A DNA stretch of 55,675 nt from an uncultured Ruminococcus sp. (lineage in GTDB: Bacteria > Bacillota > Clostridia > Oscillospirales > Ruminococcaceae): contig CAMZZN010000012.1 of assembly GCA_947345935.1 (NCBI GenBank), forward strand, positions 1-55,675, in the 5' to 3' direction. The notes beneath the pieces were generated by a model that did no database searches, was not told the origin of the DNA, and saw only the letters and a list, made by a program, of their open reading frames with translations. Every line of letters begins with the position of its first letter. Within the stretch, counting starts at the first letter, position 1. Shown here one piece after another: positions 43,913 to 50,724 of this stretch. The position numbers and the translations under genes are program-made.

Positions 43913-44554
43913 CTATATTATATATTTTTCAAGCATTGATTTATATTGTTCCTCCAGCCACGGAGAGTAACCTCTGAGACAGGAAGGATCTGCGAAATAA
44001 GTTTGAAGTGCACGGTTGAGCGTATCAAGATAGCTGCCTATCGCACAGGCGGTATTTTGGTCGTCAAGCCCGGTATTCAGAAGTTTTCTTACAAATGTCA
44101 CAGGTGTAATCTCACTCAGCTGCTCTTCGTATTTAAGCTTACCGAGGCATTCCGATTCCATAGCTGACCAGTAAAGAAAAAAATTCATAAACATCTCCAT
44201 AAGCTTTTCGTTCATGGTTCTTACGCTGATACGGAGCGTTCCGATAAAAATATCCGGAGAGCGGTCAAGCTCCACACGATAGCTTATTGTTGGACGATAT
44301 TTAAACTCCAGAGCTGTTTTCATTGTCATCAGCGATGCCGAACGCCGCTGTTGTATCTGGAAGCTTCTGCCGATATGTTCAGTAAGTGAGTCAAATATAT
44401 CACGCATTCTCATTTCAGGAGTAATGCATGAAAGTTCTGCGGCAAGGATCTGATTTATAAGATTTGATCTGCTTGTACCGAGCCGGGCGGCTTCCCGATC
44501 AACGGCTTTTATGATGTCGTCTGCAAGAACAAGACTATATATGCTTCGTTTCAA
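43913..44554 (-). CDS. Unrecognised protein with ribbon-helix-helix-like N-terminus, upstream of clpB
   Basis: I start at TTG 44554 because AAAGAGGTGA lies five to seven bases before it; the in-frame GTG at 44563 is part of that site. The 213-residue protein begins RSIYSLVLADDIIKAVDREA, followed by LGTSRSNLINQILAAEL, the pattern of a CopG/RHH DNA-binding domain (beta strand, two helices). The rest (about 50-213) is mostly helical and unfamiliar. It is followed by clpB after 11 bases, and an inverted repeat overlaps its promoter. A local regulator of clpB is plausible, not shown. Confidence 0.7.
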   Translation of the reverse strand: MKRSIYSLVLADDIIKAVDREAARLGTSRSNLINQILAAELSCITPEMRMRDIFDSLTEHIGRSFQIQQRRSASLMTMKTALEFKYRPTISYRVELDRSPDIFIGTLRISVRTMNEKLMEMFMNFFLYWSAMESECLGKLKYEEQLSEITPVTFVRKLLNTGLDDQNTACAIGSYLDTLNRALQTYFADPSCLRGYSPWLEEQYKSMLEKYII

Positions 44555-44575
44555 TAGATTCACCTCTTTGTAATT

Positions 44576-44620
44576 AATATATCACAAATTATAGAACTTG
44601 TCAAGCGTGTTATATAATTT
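44576..44620 (-). promoter_or_regulatory. Promoter of the RHH-clpB operon with overlapping inverted repeat
   Basis: On the minus strand TTGACA (44599-44604) and TATATT (44576-44581) are 17 bases apart. AAATTATAGAAC (44586-44597) and GTTATATAATTT (44609-44620) form 12-base arms with one mismatch, centred on the -35 element, so a bound dimer pair would block RNA polymerase. Confidence 0.75.
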
Positions 44621-44640
44621 ATCACACAAATTTCACAATA

Positions 44641-44667
44641 TAAAAAAATCCTTCCTTTTCAGGAAGG
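44641..44667 (-). terminator. Terminator of the candidate small RNA
   Basis: Stem CCTTCCT/AGGAAGG with a 4-base loop, followed on the minus strand by ATTTTTTTA. Confidence 0.8.
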
Positions 44668-44893
44668 CGGCGATCTGTTCTGCGGAAAACCGCTTAAGCA
44701 CTGTGAACGGATCATCACAATAAATTAAAAAAATTATTGAGAATAGAAAACATGAAAAATTACAAATGAAAATGAAATTTGTATTATGTGTTTACCATAA
44801 AGAATTTATGATAAGCAAAAGAATTTAAATTTAGCTTAGAGTACATGAGAGGGGAGGGTACTTTCCACTAAATACCTCAAATATTCATTTGCC
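44642..44893 (-). ncRNA. Candidate structured small RNA of about 250 nt
   Basis: On the minus strand a promoter (44900-44928) starts a transcript near 44893 that ends at a terminator (44641-44667). There is no convincing reading frame. The 3' part is strongly structured: GATCCGTTC pairs with GAACAGATC around a GCGG-TTTT-CCGC hairpin, followed by the CCTTCCT/AGGAAGG terminator stem and ATTTTTTT. The 5' part can pair GAGGTA with TACC-CTC. It ends just before the RHH-clpB promoter. I cannot match it to 6S, SRP, tmRNA or RNase P RNA. Existence is inferred from signals; function unknown. Confidence 0.5.
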
Positions 44894-44899
44894 ATATGT

Positions 44900-44928
44900 A
44901 TTATATCGCATATTGCAATTTATTACAA
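44900..44928 (-). promoter_or_regulatory. Promoter of the candidate small RNA
   Basis: On the minus strand TTGTAA (44923-44928) and TATAAT (44900-44905) with a 17-base spacer and an AT-rich upstream region. Confidence 0.7.
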
Positions 44929-45039
44929 TATACATTTAAATACAAAACTACACTATAGTATATTTTTTGAAGATTTTGTCATTTTATAATCTTGATTTTT
45001 TATTAATAAGTTTTTTAAAAATACGTATTAATGCTATAT

Positions 45040-46436
45040 TTAATTAATTTCAAAGATATTATCTTTTCCGCTTACAGAAAAGACATCAGATGGACTGTCG
45101 TCAACCAAAGTATAAAAATCGCTGTTTTCTGTAATCTCAGGGGCAAGCATGAGCAGACACCTGAAGCTGTAATGAGGAGTAAAGCTTATCATCTGGGTTC
45201 CGTCAAGAACCATTTCAGCCGTTGTTCCGCCTGGAACAGAAGTCCCGAATGCTGCAATGATATACGGATTACCCGATTCCGACGGAGCACTGACCTGATT
45301 TCCGGCAGCAAAAAGATATCCTCCGGTGTACACGTATTCACCGGCTGCATAAACGGAGCATTTTTCTTCTTTGTTACCACCCGAAACAACGGAATGACCG
45401 CCGGAAATATGGACGCTGCCTTTGGATTTTATGCCGTTCGTACCGCCTATTATCGTCATATCGCCTCCGCTGATCGTGATGTCGTCATTTGCAATCAGTC
45501 CGGATTTTTTTGATTCAATATTCAATATGCCGTTTTCTATGATGATATCGTCATCACTGCATATTCCATGTGCATTTCCGGCATTGATATTGAGTGTACC
45601 GCTGCCTTTTATACGAAGGGTATCATTGGAATATATAACACCGTCAAGTTTTTTATTTTTTCCGGCGTCACTGAGTGTATTTTCCGAGCCCTCAATCACT
45701 TTGACCGTACATTTTTTCGCCTCATCTATAAAAATTGCCGAACCGGAAGAATTATGAATATCAACGCCGTCAAGAATAATTGTCACTTTCTCTTCAGCAA
45801 TTGTATTTACGCATATCTGACCATCTGAAAGTGAACCGGTAAAGCGATAGTCGCTTCCTGCGGTGACAGTTACTACAGAGCCGTCGATTATAACGTTAGA
45901 CCCTGTGAATGTCGATGTATTTCCTAGTTTGATCTCTGCGGTGTACTTCTTTTCTTCTGATGCTGCTTCTGTAGGAGCTTGCGTGGGCGGCTGCGGTGCT
46001 CCACTCTCGGAACTCTGAATACTTCCGTTATTATTTCCGGATTGACTTACAGAATTCTGTGAACTGCTTGACTGCTGTGTTTCACTGGAAGATGATTGAC
46101 TGCCGCCTGAAGAATTACTGGAGGATGCACCGCCTCCGACAGAAGAAGACGGCTTTGCCGTTGTAACGTCAGGCTTGCTTCCTCCGGCAGAATGACCCTT
46201 TAATGATGTCGTGACGATAACTGTCTTTTTGTCGGAAGAAGCAGCTGTTGTTGATTCTGATTGCTGCCGGAACTGATTTCAGTGATGATCTTGCTGCCGT
46301 CGGCTATGACGACTTCCGAAGTATCTGTGCCTTTTGGTTCGGAATTATTTTCTGATTTCTCGTTTTTTCCACATGATGACGCTCCGGCAAGACATAACAG
46401 AGCGGTCAGAAATGATATTATTCTGCTGTATTTCAT
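45040..46436 (-). pseudogene. Frameshifted lipoprotein with Cthe_2159-type carbohydrate-binding beta-helix
   Basis: Two overlapping frames make one recognisable protein. The first (ATG 46436, ACAGGAG upstream) encodes a lipoprotein signal (FLTALLCLAGASSC) and a Ser/Glu-rich linker, and ends at 46200. The second frame is open from 46278 to 45040 without a good start. It encodes a Ser/Gly/Pro/Gln linker, then a beta-helix domain with ladder repeats such as IKGSGTLNINAGNAHGI and ITISGGDMTIIGG, the PF14262/Cthe_2159 family that binds acidic plant polysaccharides. A one-base shift in the overlap (46200-46278) joins them. It may be a real mutation, phase variation at ACAAAAAG, or a sequencing error. 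It ends the VTC/DUF4956 cluster. Confidence 0.75.
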
Positions 46437-46454
46437 ATTTTTCTCCTGTAATAC

Positions 46455-46522
46455 AAAAAAGCCGCAAGTGCAGCCGTTATTGAGAGAGGCGGGGGAAAGC
46501 GGGAAAACAAAAGCTTTCCCCC
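46455..46522 (-). terminator. Hairpins between the DUF4956 and lipoprotein genes
   Basis: On the minus strand a 10-bp stem (GGGGGAAAGC/GCTTTCCCCC at 46491-46522) lacks a T-run. Next comes a short 5-bp stem GCTGC/GCGGC followed by TTTTTTG (46455-46471). The second could terminate part of the transcripts just before the lipoprotein's ribosome site. Confidence 0.45.
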
Positions 46523-46530
46523 TGATGTTG

Positions 46531-47283
46531 TTAATTTTCGTAAATTTTGTCATCGTATTTAAAAAAGACAAGATTAATGGTCATATTGCCGTTTAGCGCA
46601 CGAAGTTCATCAATAAACTTTTTCTGGTCTATGTCTTCATTGACATCTACGCTGTAAATAAGTTCGAAAAGAGTACCAAAATTAGTTGTTTTAACCCGTC
46701 TAAGCTTATAGAACTGTGTGTACTTTCTGAGAACGGGATCAAACGCTCCCTGATAGTCGAGATTCTCGGGAATAGTTATTTTAAGCGTCATATGACGTCT
46801 TTTCGTACCGCCGAAATCAAATTCCGAAAGAATGAACATAACAATTCCGAGAAATGCGAAGAATACGATTCCGAATCCTACATATCCGATTCCGCAGGCA
46901 ACGCCGGACGCCATTGCAAAGAAGATATAAGCTATATCTTTCGGGTCTCCCGGCACGCTTCTGAAACGGACAAGAGTAAACGCACCGGCAAGACTAAGGG
47001 CGCCTGCAGTTGTATTTATAAGAAGAAGAATGAGAGCGACTATTGTCGGCAGCATTATCATGGTAAGAACATAGCTTTGGGAATACCCTTCTTTTCTGTG
47101 TGTGGCTATGTAAATAAGACTTATGAGAAATCCGATAACAAGAGCTGCACCTACGCAGAGAAAAAATTCTTTGGGCTTAATCTGTGCCAGTACAGAAGCA
47201 GCGGTATTGTTTATCACCGGACTGGATGAAACCTCTTCGCTGTATCTTGAAAGAACATTGCCGAAAAAACCGTTTGGAAACAT
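46531..47283 (-). CDS. DUF4956 membrane protein
   Basis: The 250-residue protein has about four membrane helices in its first 150 residues (FFLCVGAALVIGFLISLIYI; VLTMIMLPTIVALILLLI; and IAYIFFAMASGVACGIGYVG with the next). The conserved stretch GAFTLVRFRSVPGDPKDIAY lies between them, and a cytosolic ACT-like domain of about 90 residues ends it. DUF4956 proteins regularly accompany VTC-domain proteins; function unknown. Its ATG shares one base with the stop of the VTC gene (TAATG), so translation is coupled. A joint role in moving or using polyphosphate at the membrane is inference. Confidence 0.85.
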   Translation of the reverse strand: MFPNGFFGNVLSRYSEEVSSSPVINNTAASVLAQIKPKEFFLCVGAALVIGFLISLIYIATHRKEGYSQSYVLTMIMLPTIVALILLLINTTAGALSLAGAFTLVRFRSVPGDPKDIAYIFFAMASGVACGIGYVGFGIVFFAFLGIVMFILSEFDFGGTKRRHMTLKITIPENLDYQGAFDPVLRKYTQFYKLRRVKTTNFGTLFELIYSVDVNEDIDQKKFIDELRALNGNMTINLVFFKYDDKIYEN

Positions 47284-48077
47284 TATAAAACACTCCTGTT
47301 CATTACTGTATTATTTCTTGTAACAGATATTTCGGGAACAAATATCCGTTTTCTGCTGTTTATCTGCTCTTCGATAAAATTGGTGTATGCTTTTCCGTAT
47401 TTTGAAAAGCTTGTCTTGAAGATTCTCAGTTCTGAAAGCTCATTTACAAGCCAGTCGGGAACGGAATCTGAAACCTTTACCTCCATGAGCCGCTGATCTG
47501 CGCCTATAATAAAATTGCCGTAGCTTTCGTATTCAAGTCCGAGATCGTATCGGCGCTCAGTAAGTTTTCTGTCGAAAGTTAGACGAAAATCTTGGTTATC
47601 CTTGCCAAAAAAAGCTTCACGACGATAGCTTATGTACTGTTTGGGGAAAACAGGATAATGGTCAAGGAATGCGTCAAGCTCTCTGAAAACCTGTTCGGTA
47701 ATGTATTTTGAAGTCTGTGGCTTGATTCGATTATTGATATAAAGACCGGCTTCTGCAAGTGTCATTGATACACGACGCTTGGCTACAACACCACCGATCT
47801 TCTTTTTTATTTCCAGAAACACCATATCGTCAGGGGCAGCAGGCGAATAGTAACTGCGAAGCCGTACCTTTTCCTTATAATATGGTTTAGAAAGCGATTC
47901 CCTTATCAGAAAATCATCGGAAGTATCATAATAGATGTTGAAAATACCGTATTCCTTGCCGCCTACACAGTATTTGTCGGGATTCATATATTCCGGAATT
48001 ACTTTCATCAGACGCTCGTATTGATCCATATTTAACAAAAATTTTATTTCCTTACGTGCAAACGAATTGATTGCCAT
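47283..48077 (-). CDS. VTC-domain polyphosphate polymerase-like protein
   Basis: The 264-residue cytosolic protein has the VTC fold: RKEIKFLLNMDQYERL at the start, YDTSDDFLIRESL, KVRLRSYY, VFLEIKKK, and the late basic/acidic strands YISYRREAF and LMEVKV. VTC domains (yeast Vtc4) form a tunnel with inward-facing Lys/Arg that makes polyphosphate from ATP. AAAGGAG lies upstream. It heads the VTC-DUF4956-carbohydrate-binding lipoprotein cluster, a gene set recurring in Clostridia. Catalytic activity has not been shown for most bacterial members. Confidence 0.85.
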   Translation of the reverse strand: MAINSFARKEIKFLLNMDQYERLMKVIPEYMNPDKYCVGGKEYGIFNIYYDTSDDFLIRESLSKPYYKEKVRLRSYYSPAAPDDMVFLEIKKKIGGVVAKRRVSMTLAEAGLYINNRIKPQTSKYITEQVFRELDAFLDHYPVFPKQYISYRREAFFGKDNQDFRLTFDRKLTERRYDLGLEYESYGNFIIGADQRLMEVKVSDSVPDWLVNELSELRIFKTSFSKYGKAYTNFIEEQINSRKRIFVPEISVTRNNTVMNRSVL

Positions 48078-48147
48078 TTTGTTTCACTCCTTTCTTCTGA
48101 CTCTGACATCATTAAAGCAAAGAGCATGATTTATTTTTCATGAGTTT

Positions 48148-48180
48148 ATTATATCAGTCCATTCTTAAAATTATCTTAAA
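48148..48180 (-). promoter_or_regulatory. Promoter of the VTC operon with tandem TTTAAGA boxes
   Basis: On the minus strand TTTAAGA occurs at 48174-48180 and 48163-48169 (11-base period), just upstream of a -10 TATAAT (48148-48153). There is no -35 hexamer. Eleven-base direct repeats over the -35 region are typical of OmpR/PhoB-family activator sites. Confidence 0.5.
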
Positions 48181-48219
48181 GCTTTTTTATAATTCCGAGA
48201 AATTTGTGAAAATATGATG

Positions 48220-48251
48220 AAAAAGAGAGCAGTTTTTTCTGCTCTCTTTTT
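48220..48251. terminator. Bidirectional terminator after the cohesin-like lipoprotein gene
   Basis: Perfect 13-bp stem (AAAAAGAGAGCAG with complement), six-T loop, T-runs on both strands. Confidence 0.9.
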
Positions 48252-48268
48252 CGGTTTGCGATATTATC

Positions 48269-49207
48269 TCAGGCGTTTGAATCTACTCTGCTTGAAATTT
48301 CTGAAAATTCACCGGTAGGCTGCACGCCATTTTTCTTAACTGTCATGGCGTTCGAGTCATAGTAGAACCATAAAAGAGTACCGGCAAGACCGGGATTATT
48401 CTTTAGGTTGATGTAAAAATCAACAGTTTCGCCCTGCTTACAGCTTACATTGTCTCCATAGAGAACACAGTCTGTTACACCGGATAGATCCTCGTCCTTT
48501 TTGGCTTCTCCGCCGACTGTAATAGATCCGGAATAGACCTTGGGCTCTATGTGTTTTCCCTTTACAGATGAGAAGTCTGTCGCAAAAGTGATCGGATACG
48601 TGCCGTCAGGAATATTTTCCTTTACTTCAAACGTTACCTTTATAAATTCGTCGTTGAAAACATAATCCTCGTTCTTTGAACAATCAATCCAAAGAATGTA
48701 GTTTCCGTTAGTTAAACTCTTGTAGTCGGAATTGCCGCCGTTTTCAGTAACATACTCTGTAACGGGCTGTCCGGAGCTGTCCGTTACTTTTTCGCCTTGA
48801 GCATCGGTAACGTCAACAGGCTTTGTTGACGACTGACCGCCTGAATTTGTAGACGGTGAAACATCTACAGATTCAGGATCCTGTCCGCCAAGATTTAAGC
48901 CGTTGCCATTGCTTTCGCCGCCTGCTGAACCGATTTCACCAGATTGTATAGGAATTTTGATAAGCTCTCCCTTTTCACCGGTTACCAACTCCAACGGAAA
49001 GTCTTTGAAAATATCAATAGTTGTATTTTCCGCATCAGTGCTATCTTTCGTTTCCGAACCAGCGGTTGTCTGTTCCTCTTGAGAACTACCGCTTACGGAA
49101 GAATCCTTCTTGCTGCTTTTATTATTATTAGAGCATCCTGCAAATGACGAAAGCGCCACACTGGTCAGAAGAAGAAGAGAAATAAGTCTTTTCTTTAAGC
49201 TGTTCAT
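48269..49207 (-). CDS. Lipoprotein with cohesin-like segments in unusual order
   Basis: The 312-residue protein has a lipoprotein signal (LLLLTSVALSSFAGC) and a long Ser/Thr/Gly/Glu linker (about 25-160). Next comes a stretch resembling the second half of a cohesin module (VTFEVKENIPDGTYPI and YSGSITVGG). After it lies a stretch resembling the first half of a cohesin (SCKQGETVDFYINLKNNPG, LAGTLLWFYYDSNAM), and the chain ends about 40 residues later. So it looks like a permuted or truncated cohesin pair on a membrane anchor. GAAAGGA precedes the ATG. With dockerin proteins nearby, a binding role is tempting but unproven. Confidence 0.7.
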   Translation of the reverse strand: MNSLKKRLISLLLLTSVALSSFAGCSNNNKSSKKDSSVSGSSQEEQTTAGSETKDSTDAENTTIDIFKDFPLELVTGEKGELIKIPIQSGEIGSAGGESNGNGLNLGGQDPESVDVSPSTNSGGQSSTKPVDVTDAQGEKVTDSSGQPVTEYVTENGGNSDYKSLTNGNYILWIDCSKNEDYVFNDEFIKVTFEVKENIPDGTYPITFATDFSSVKGKHIEPKVYSGSITVGGEAKKDEDLSGVTDCVLYGDNVSCKQGETVDFYINLKNNPGLAGTLLWFYYDSNAMTVKKNGVQPTGEFSEISSRVDSNA

Positions 49208-49277
49208 TTGAATCGTCCTTTCATATTTTCGGGAAATGGATATATCTTTGAACCTGAAACAGGCTGTTTATATTCTT

Positions 49278-49306
49278 ATTATACACAATTGAATTGATTT
49301 TGTCAA
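49278..49306 (-). promoter_or_regulatory. Consensus promoter of the cohesin-like lipoprotein gene
   Basis: On the minus strand TTGACA (49301-49306) and TATAAT (49278-49283), both perfect, 17 bases apart. Confidence 0.88.
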
Positions 49307-49560
49307 GGGAAGCGACAAAAAGTAAACTGTTTTACGCAAAAAATCATTATCTTATCATGCAGATTTCATAAAACTGTCACTTAGCGTTTTTTCATTATTA
49401 ACTTATTTTAACCAGAAATGAGTACTTTGCCGTCGATCTATTCCCTATGAAATTTTAATAATTTATTATAACATCATACAAATATAATATCAATAAAAAT
49501 TAATCGGATAGAAAATAATATGCAAATTTTGTGCATTGTCACAATTTTTGTTATAAACTA

Positions 49561-49591
49561 TTGACTTAGAGTAAGATTCAAGTATTATAAT
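49561..49591 (+). promoter_or_regulatory. MerR-type promoter with 19-bp spacer
   Basis: TTGACT at 49561-49566 and TATAAT at 49586-49591 are 19 bases apart, the overlong spacer typical of promoters that MerR regulators activate by twisting DNA. The spacer holds an imperfect dyad CTTAGAGTA/AGATTCAAG. Confidence 0.75.
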
Positions 49592-49629
49592 ATTATTATG
49601 ATTACTAAAATGCGTCCGAGGTGAATATA

Positions 49630-50027
49630 ATGACCATAAAAGAAGTCAGTGATAAATTTGATATTTCACAGGATACGCTCCGTTATTATGAGCGTGTAGG
49701 AATGATACCTCCCGTAAACAGAACGTCAGGCGGAATTCGTGACTATCAGGAAAATGATCTTGCATGGGTTGAACTGGCAGTATGTATGCGCAGTGCCGGA
49801 CTTCCGGTTGAAACTATAATTGAATACGTCAGACTGACTCAGGAGGGAAATTCTACATTTTCCGCAAGACTTCGGCTGCTTGAAAATCAAAAGGAGGTAC
49901 TTTAAAGCAAAAAGAAAAAATCGAAGACGCCATGAAACGCCTTAACTATAAAATAAGACGTTATGAAAAAGCTGTCGAAACAGGCGTATTATCCTGGGAC
50001 GACGAAAAATGTAAATATTGTAATTAA
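49630..50027 (+). pseudogene. MerR-family regulator, frameshifted near residue 91
   Basis: ATG 49630 follows GAGGTG at six bases. The MerR helix-turn-helix is intact (IKEVSDKFDISQDTLRYYER, then GMIPPVNRTSGGIRDY), followed by the dimerisation helix start (RLRLLENQKEVL). TAA at 49903 stops the frame, while the expected remainder (KIEDAMKRLNYKIRRYE, ending KCKYCN) continues in the -1 frame to 50027. One missing base in CTTTAAAG (for example CTTTTAAAG) would explain it. The truncated 91-residue form keeps DNA binding but loses most of the coiled coil. It could be a mutation, an error, or a functional short form. The gene precedes the reductase at 50048. Confidence 0.75.
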
Positions 50028-50047
50028 TCAAAGCGAGGTTTTAACGT

Positions 50048-50665
50048 ATGAAAGTATTAATGGTAAACGGCAGTCCCCGTGCAGACGGCAATACATATAC
50101 CGCACTGCGTGAAATGGAAAAAATTTTTAAAGAAAATGATATCGAAACAGAAATTATTCATGTCGGAAATAAGGCTATCAGAGGTTGTATAGCCTGCCGA
50201 AGCTGTATTGAAAAAGGAAAGTGCGCATTTGATGATATTGTCAATGAAGTCTCACCGAAATTTGAAGCCTGCGACGGTCTTGTAATCGGCAGTCCTGTTT
50301 ATTATGCTTCGGCAAACGCAACGCTGATCGCATTTCTGGATCGACTTTTCTACAGCAGTCACTTCGATAAAACCATGAAGGTAGGAGCAAGCATAGTTGC
50401 GGCAAGACGAGGCGGTCTCTCGGCTACGTTTGACGAATTGAATAAATATTTCACTATCTGCGGAATGCCAGTTGCTTCCAGTCAGTATTGGAACAGCATT
50501 CACGGAGGAGCGCAGGGTGAAGCGTCACAGGATGCGGAAGGACTGCAGACAATGAGAACCCTTGCAAAGAATATGACTTTTTTAATGCGAAGCATCGAAC
50601 TTGGCAGAAATGCCTATGGTTTGCCCGAAAAAGAACCTTCACAGCGTACAAACTTCATAAGATAA
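50048..50665 (+). CDS. Flavodoxin-fold NAD(P)H-dependent FMN reductase
   Basis: The 205-residue protein has the FMN phosphate loop NGSPRADGNTYTAL, a cysteine set CIACRSCIEKGKC as in iron-sulfur flavoproteins and their relatives, and GSPVYYASANATLIAFLDR lining the flavin. GAGG lies ten bases upstream. It follows the MerR-type gene by 20 bases, so MerR probably controls it, perhaps in response to an electrophile, quinone or oxidant. Substrate unknown. Confidence 0.85.
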   Translation: MKVLMVNGSPRADGNTYTALREMEKIFKENDIETEIIHVGNKAIRGCIACRSCIEKGKCAFDDIVNEVSPKFEACDGLVIGSPVYYASANATLIAFLDRLFYSSHFDKTMKVGASIVAARRGGLSATFDELNKYFTICGMPVASSQYWNSIHGGAQGEASQDAEGLQTMRTLAKNMTFLMRSIELGRNAYGLPEKEPSQRTNFIR

Positions 50666-50670
50666 AAAAC

Positions 50671-50705
50671 AAGACGTGCTTTTAGCGATGAAAGCACGTC
50701 TTTTT
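50671..50705 (+). terminator. Terminator after the FMN reductase gene
   Basis: Stem AAGACGTGCTTT with complement (12 pairs), 8-base loop, TTTTT. Confidence 0.9.
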
Positions 50706-50724
50706 CAGGAGGAGGAGTATACGA

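Larger units (their letters stand above)
44555..45039. other. Intergenic region between the RHH gene and the lipoprotein gene
   Basis: This 485-base gap holds the RHH-clpB promoter and inverted repeat, the candidate small RNA with its promoter and terminator, and an AT-rich stretch (about 44930-45039) in which I see no gene or clear terminator for the frameshifted lipoprotein gene. Confidence 0.7.
49208..49629. other. Divergent intergenic region
   Basis: The gap contains the leftward consensus promoter (49278-49306), the rightward MerR-type promoter (49561-49591), and between them about 250 AT-rich bases in which I recognise nothing. Confidence 0.75.

Noticed and set aside
44564-44640. CIRCE or CtsR heat-shock box before clpB
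   Set aside because: Neither the TTAGCACTC-N9-GAGTGCTAA nor the GGTCAAA heptad pattern is present.
45031-45828. + strand open frames across the beta-helix domain
   Set aside because: They are shadows of the lipoprotein gene on the minus strand, without ribosome sites or recognisable motifs.
46218-46235. Programmed -1 frameshift at ACAAAAAG in the lipoprotein gene
   Set aside because: In the incoming frame the codons are ACA AAA AGA, which cannot re-pair in both sites; no convincing stimulator was seen. Kept only as a possible slippage tract.
49891-49905. prfB-like programmed +1 frameshift (AGGAGG followed by CTT TAA) in the MerR gene
   Set aside because: A +1 shift leads into a frame that does not encode the expected MerR C-terminus; the matching continuation is in the -1 frame, so a plain indel is more likely.
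49901-49907. TTTAAAG as an X XXY YYZ slippery heptamer
   Set aside because: The incoming reading frame does not place the codons as TTA AAG, so tandem slippage would not work here.
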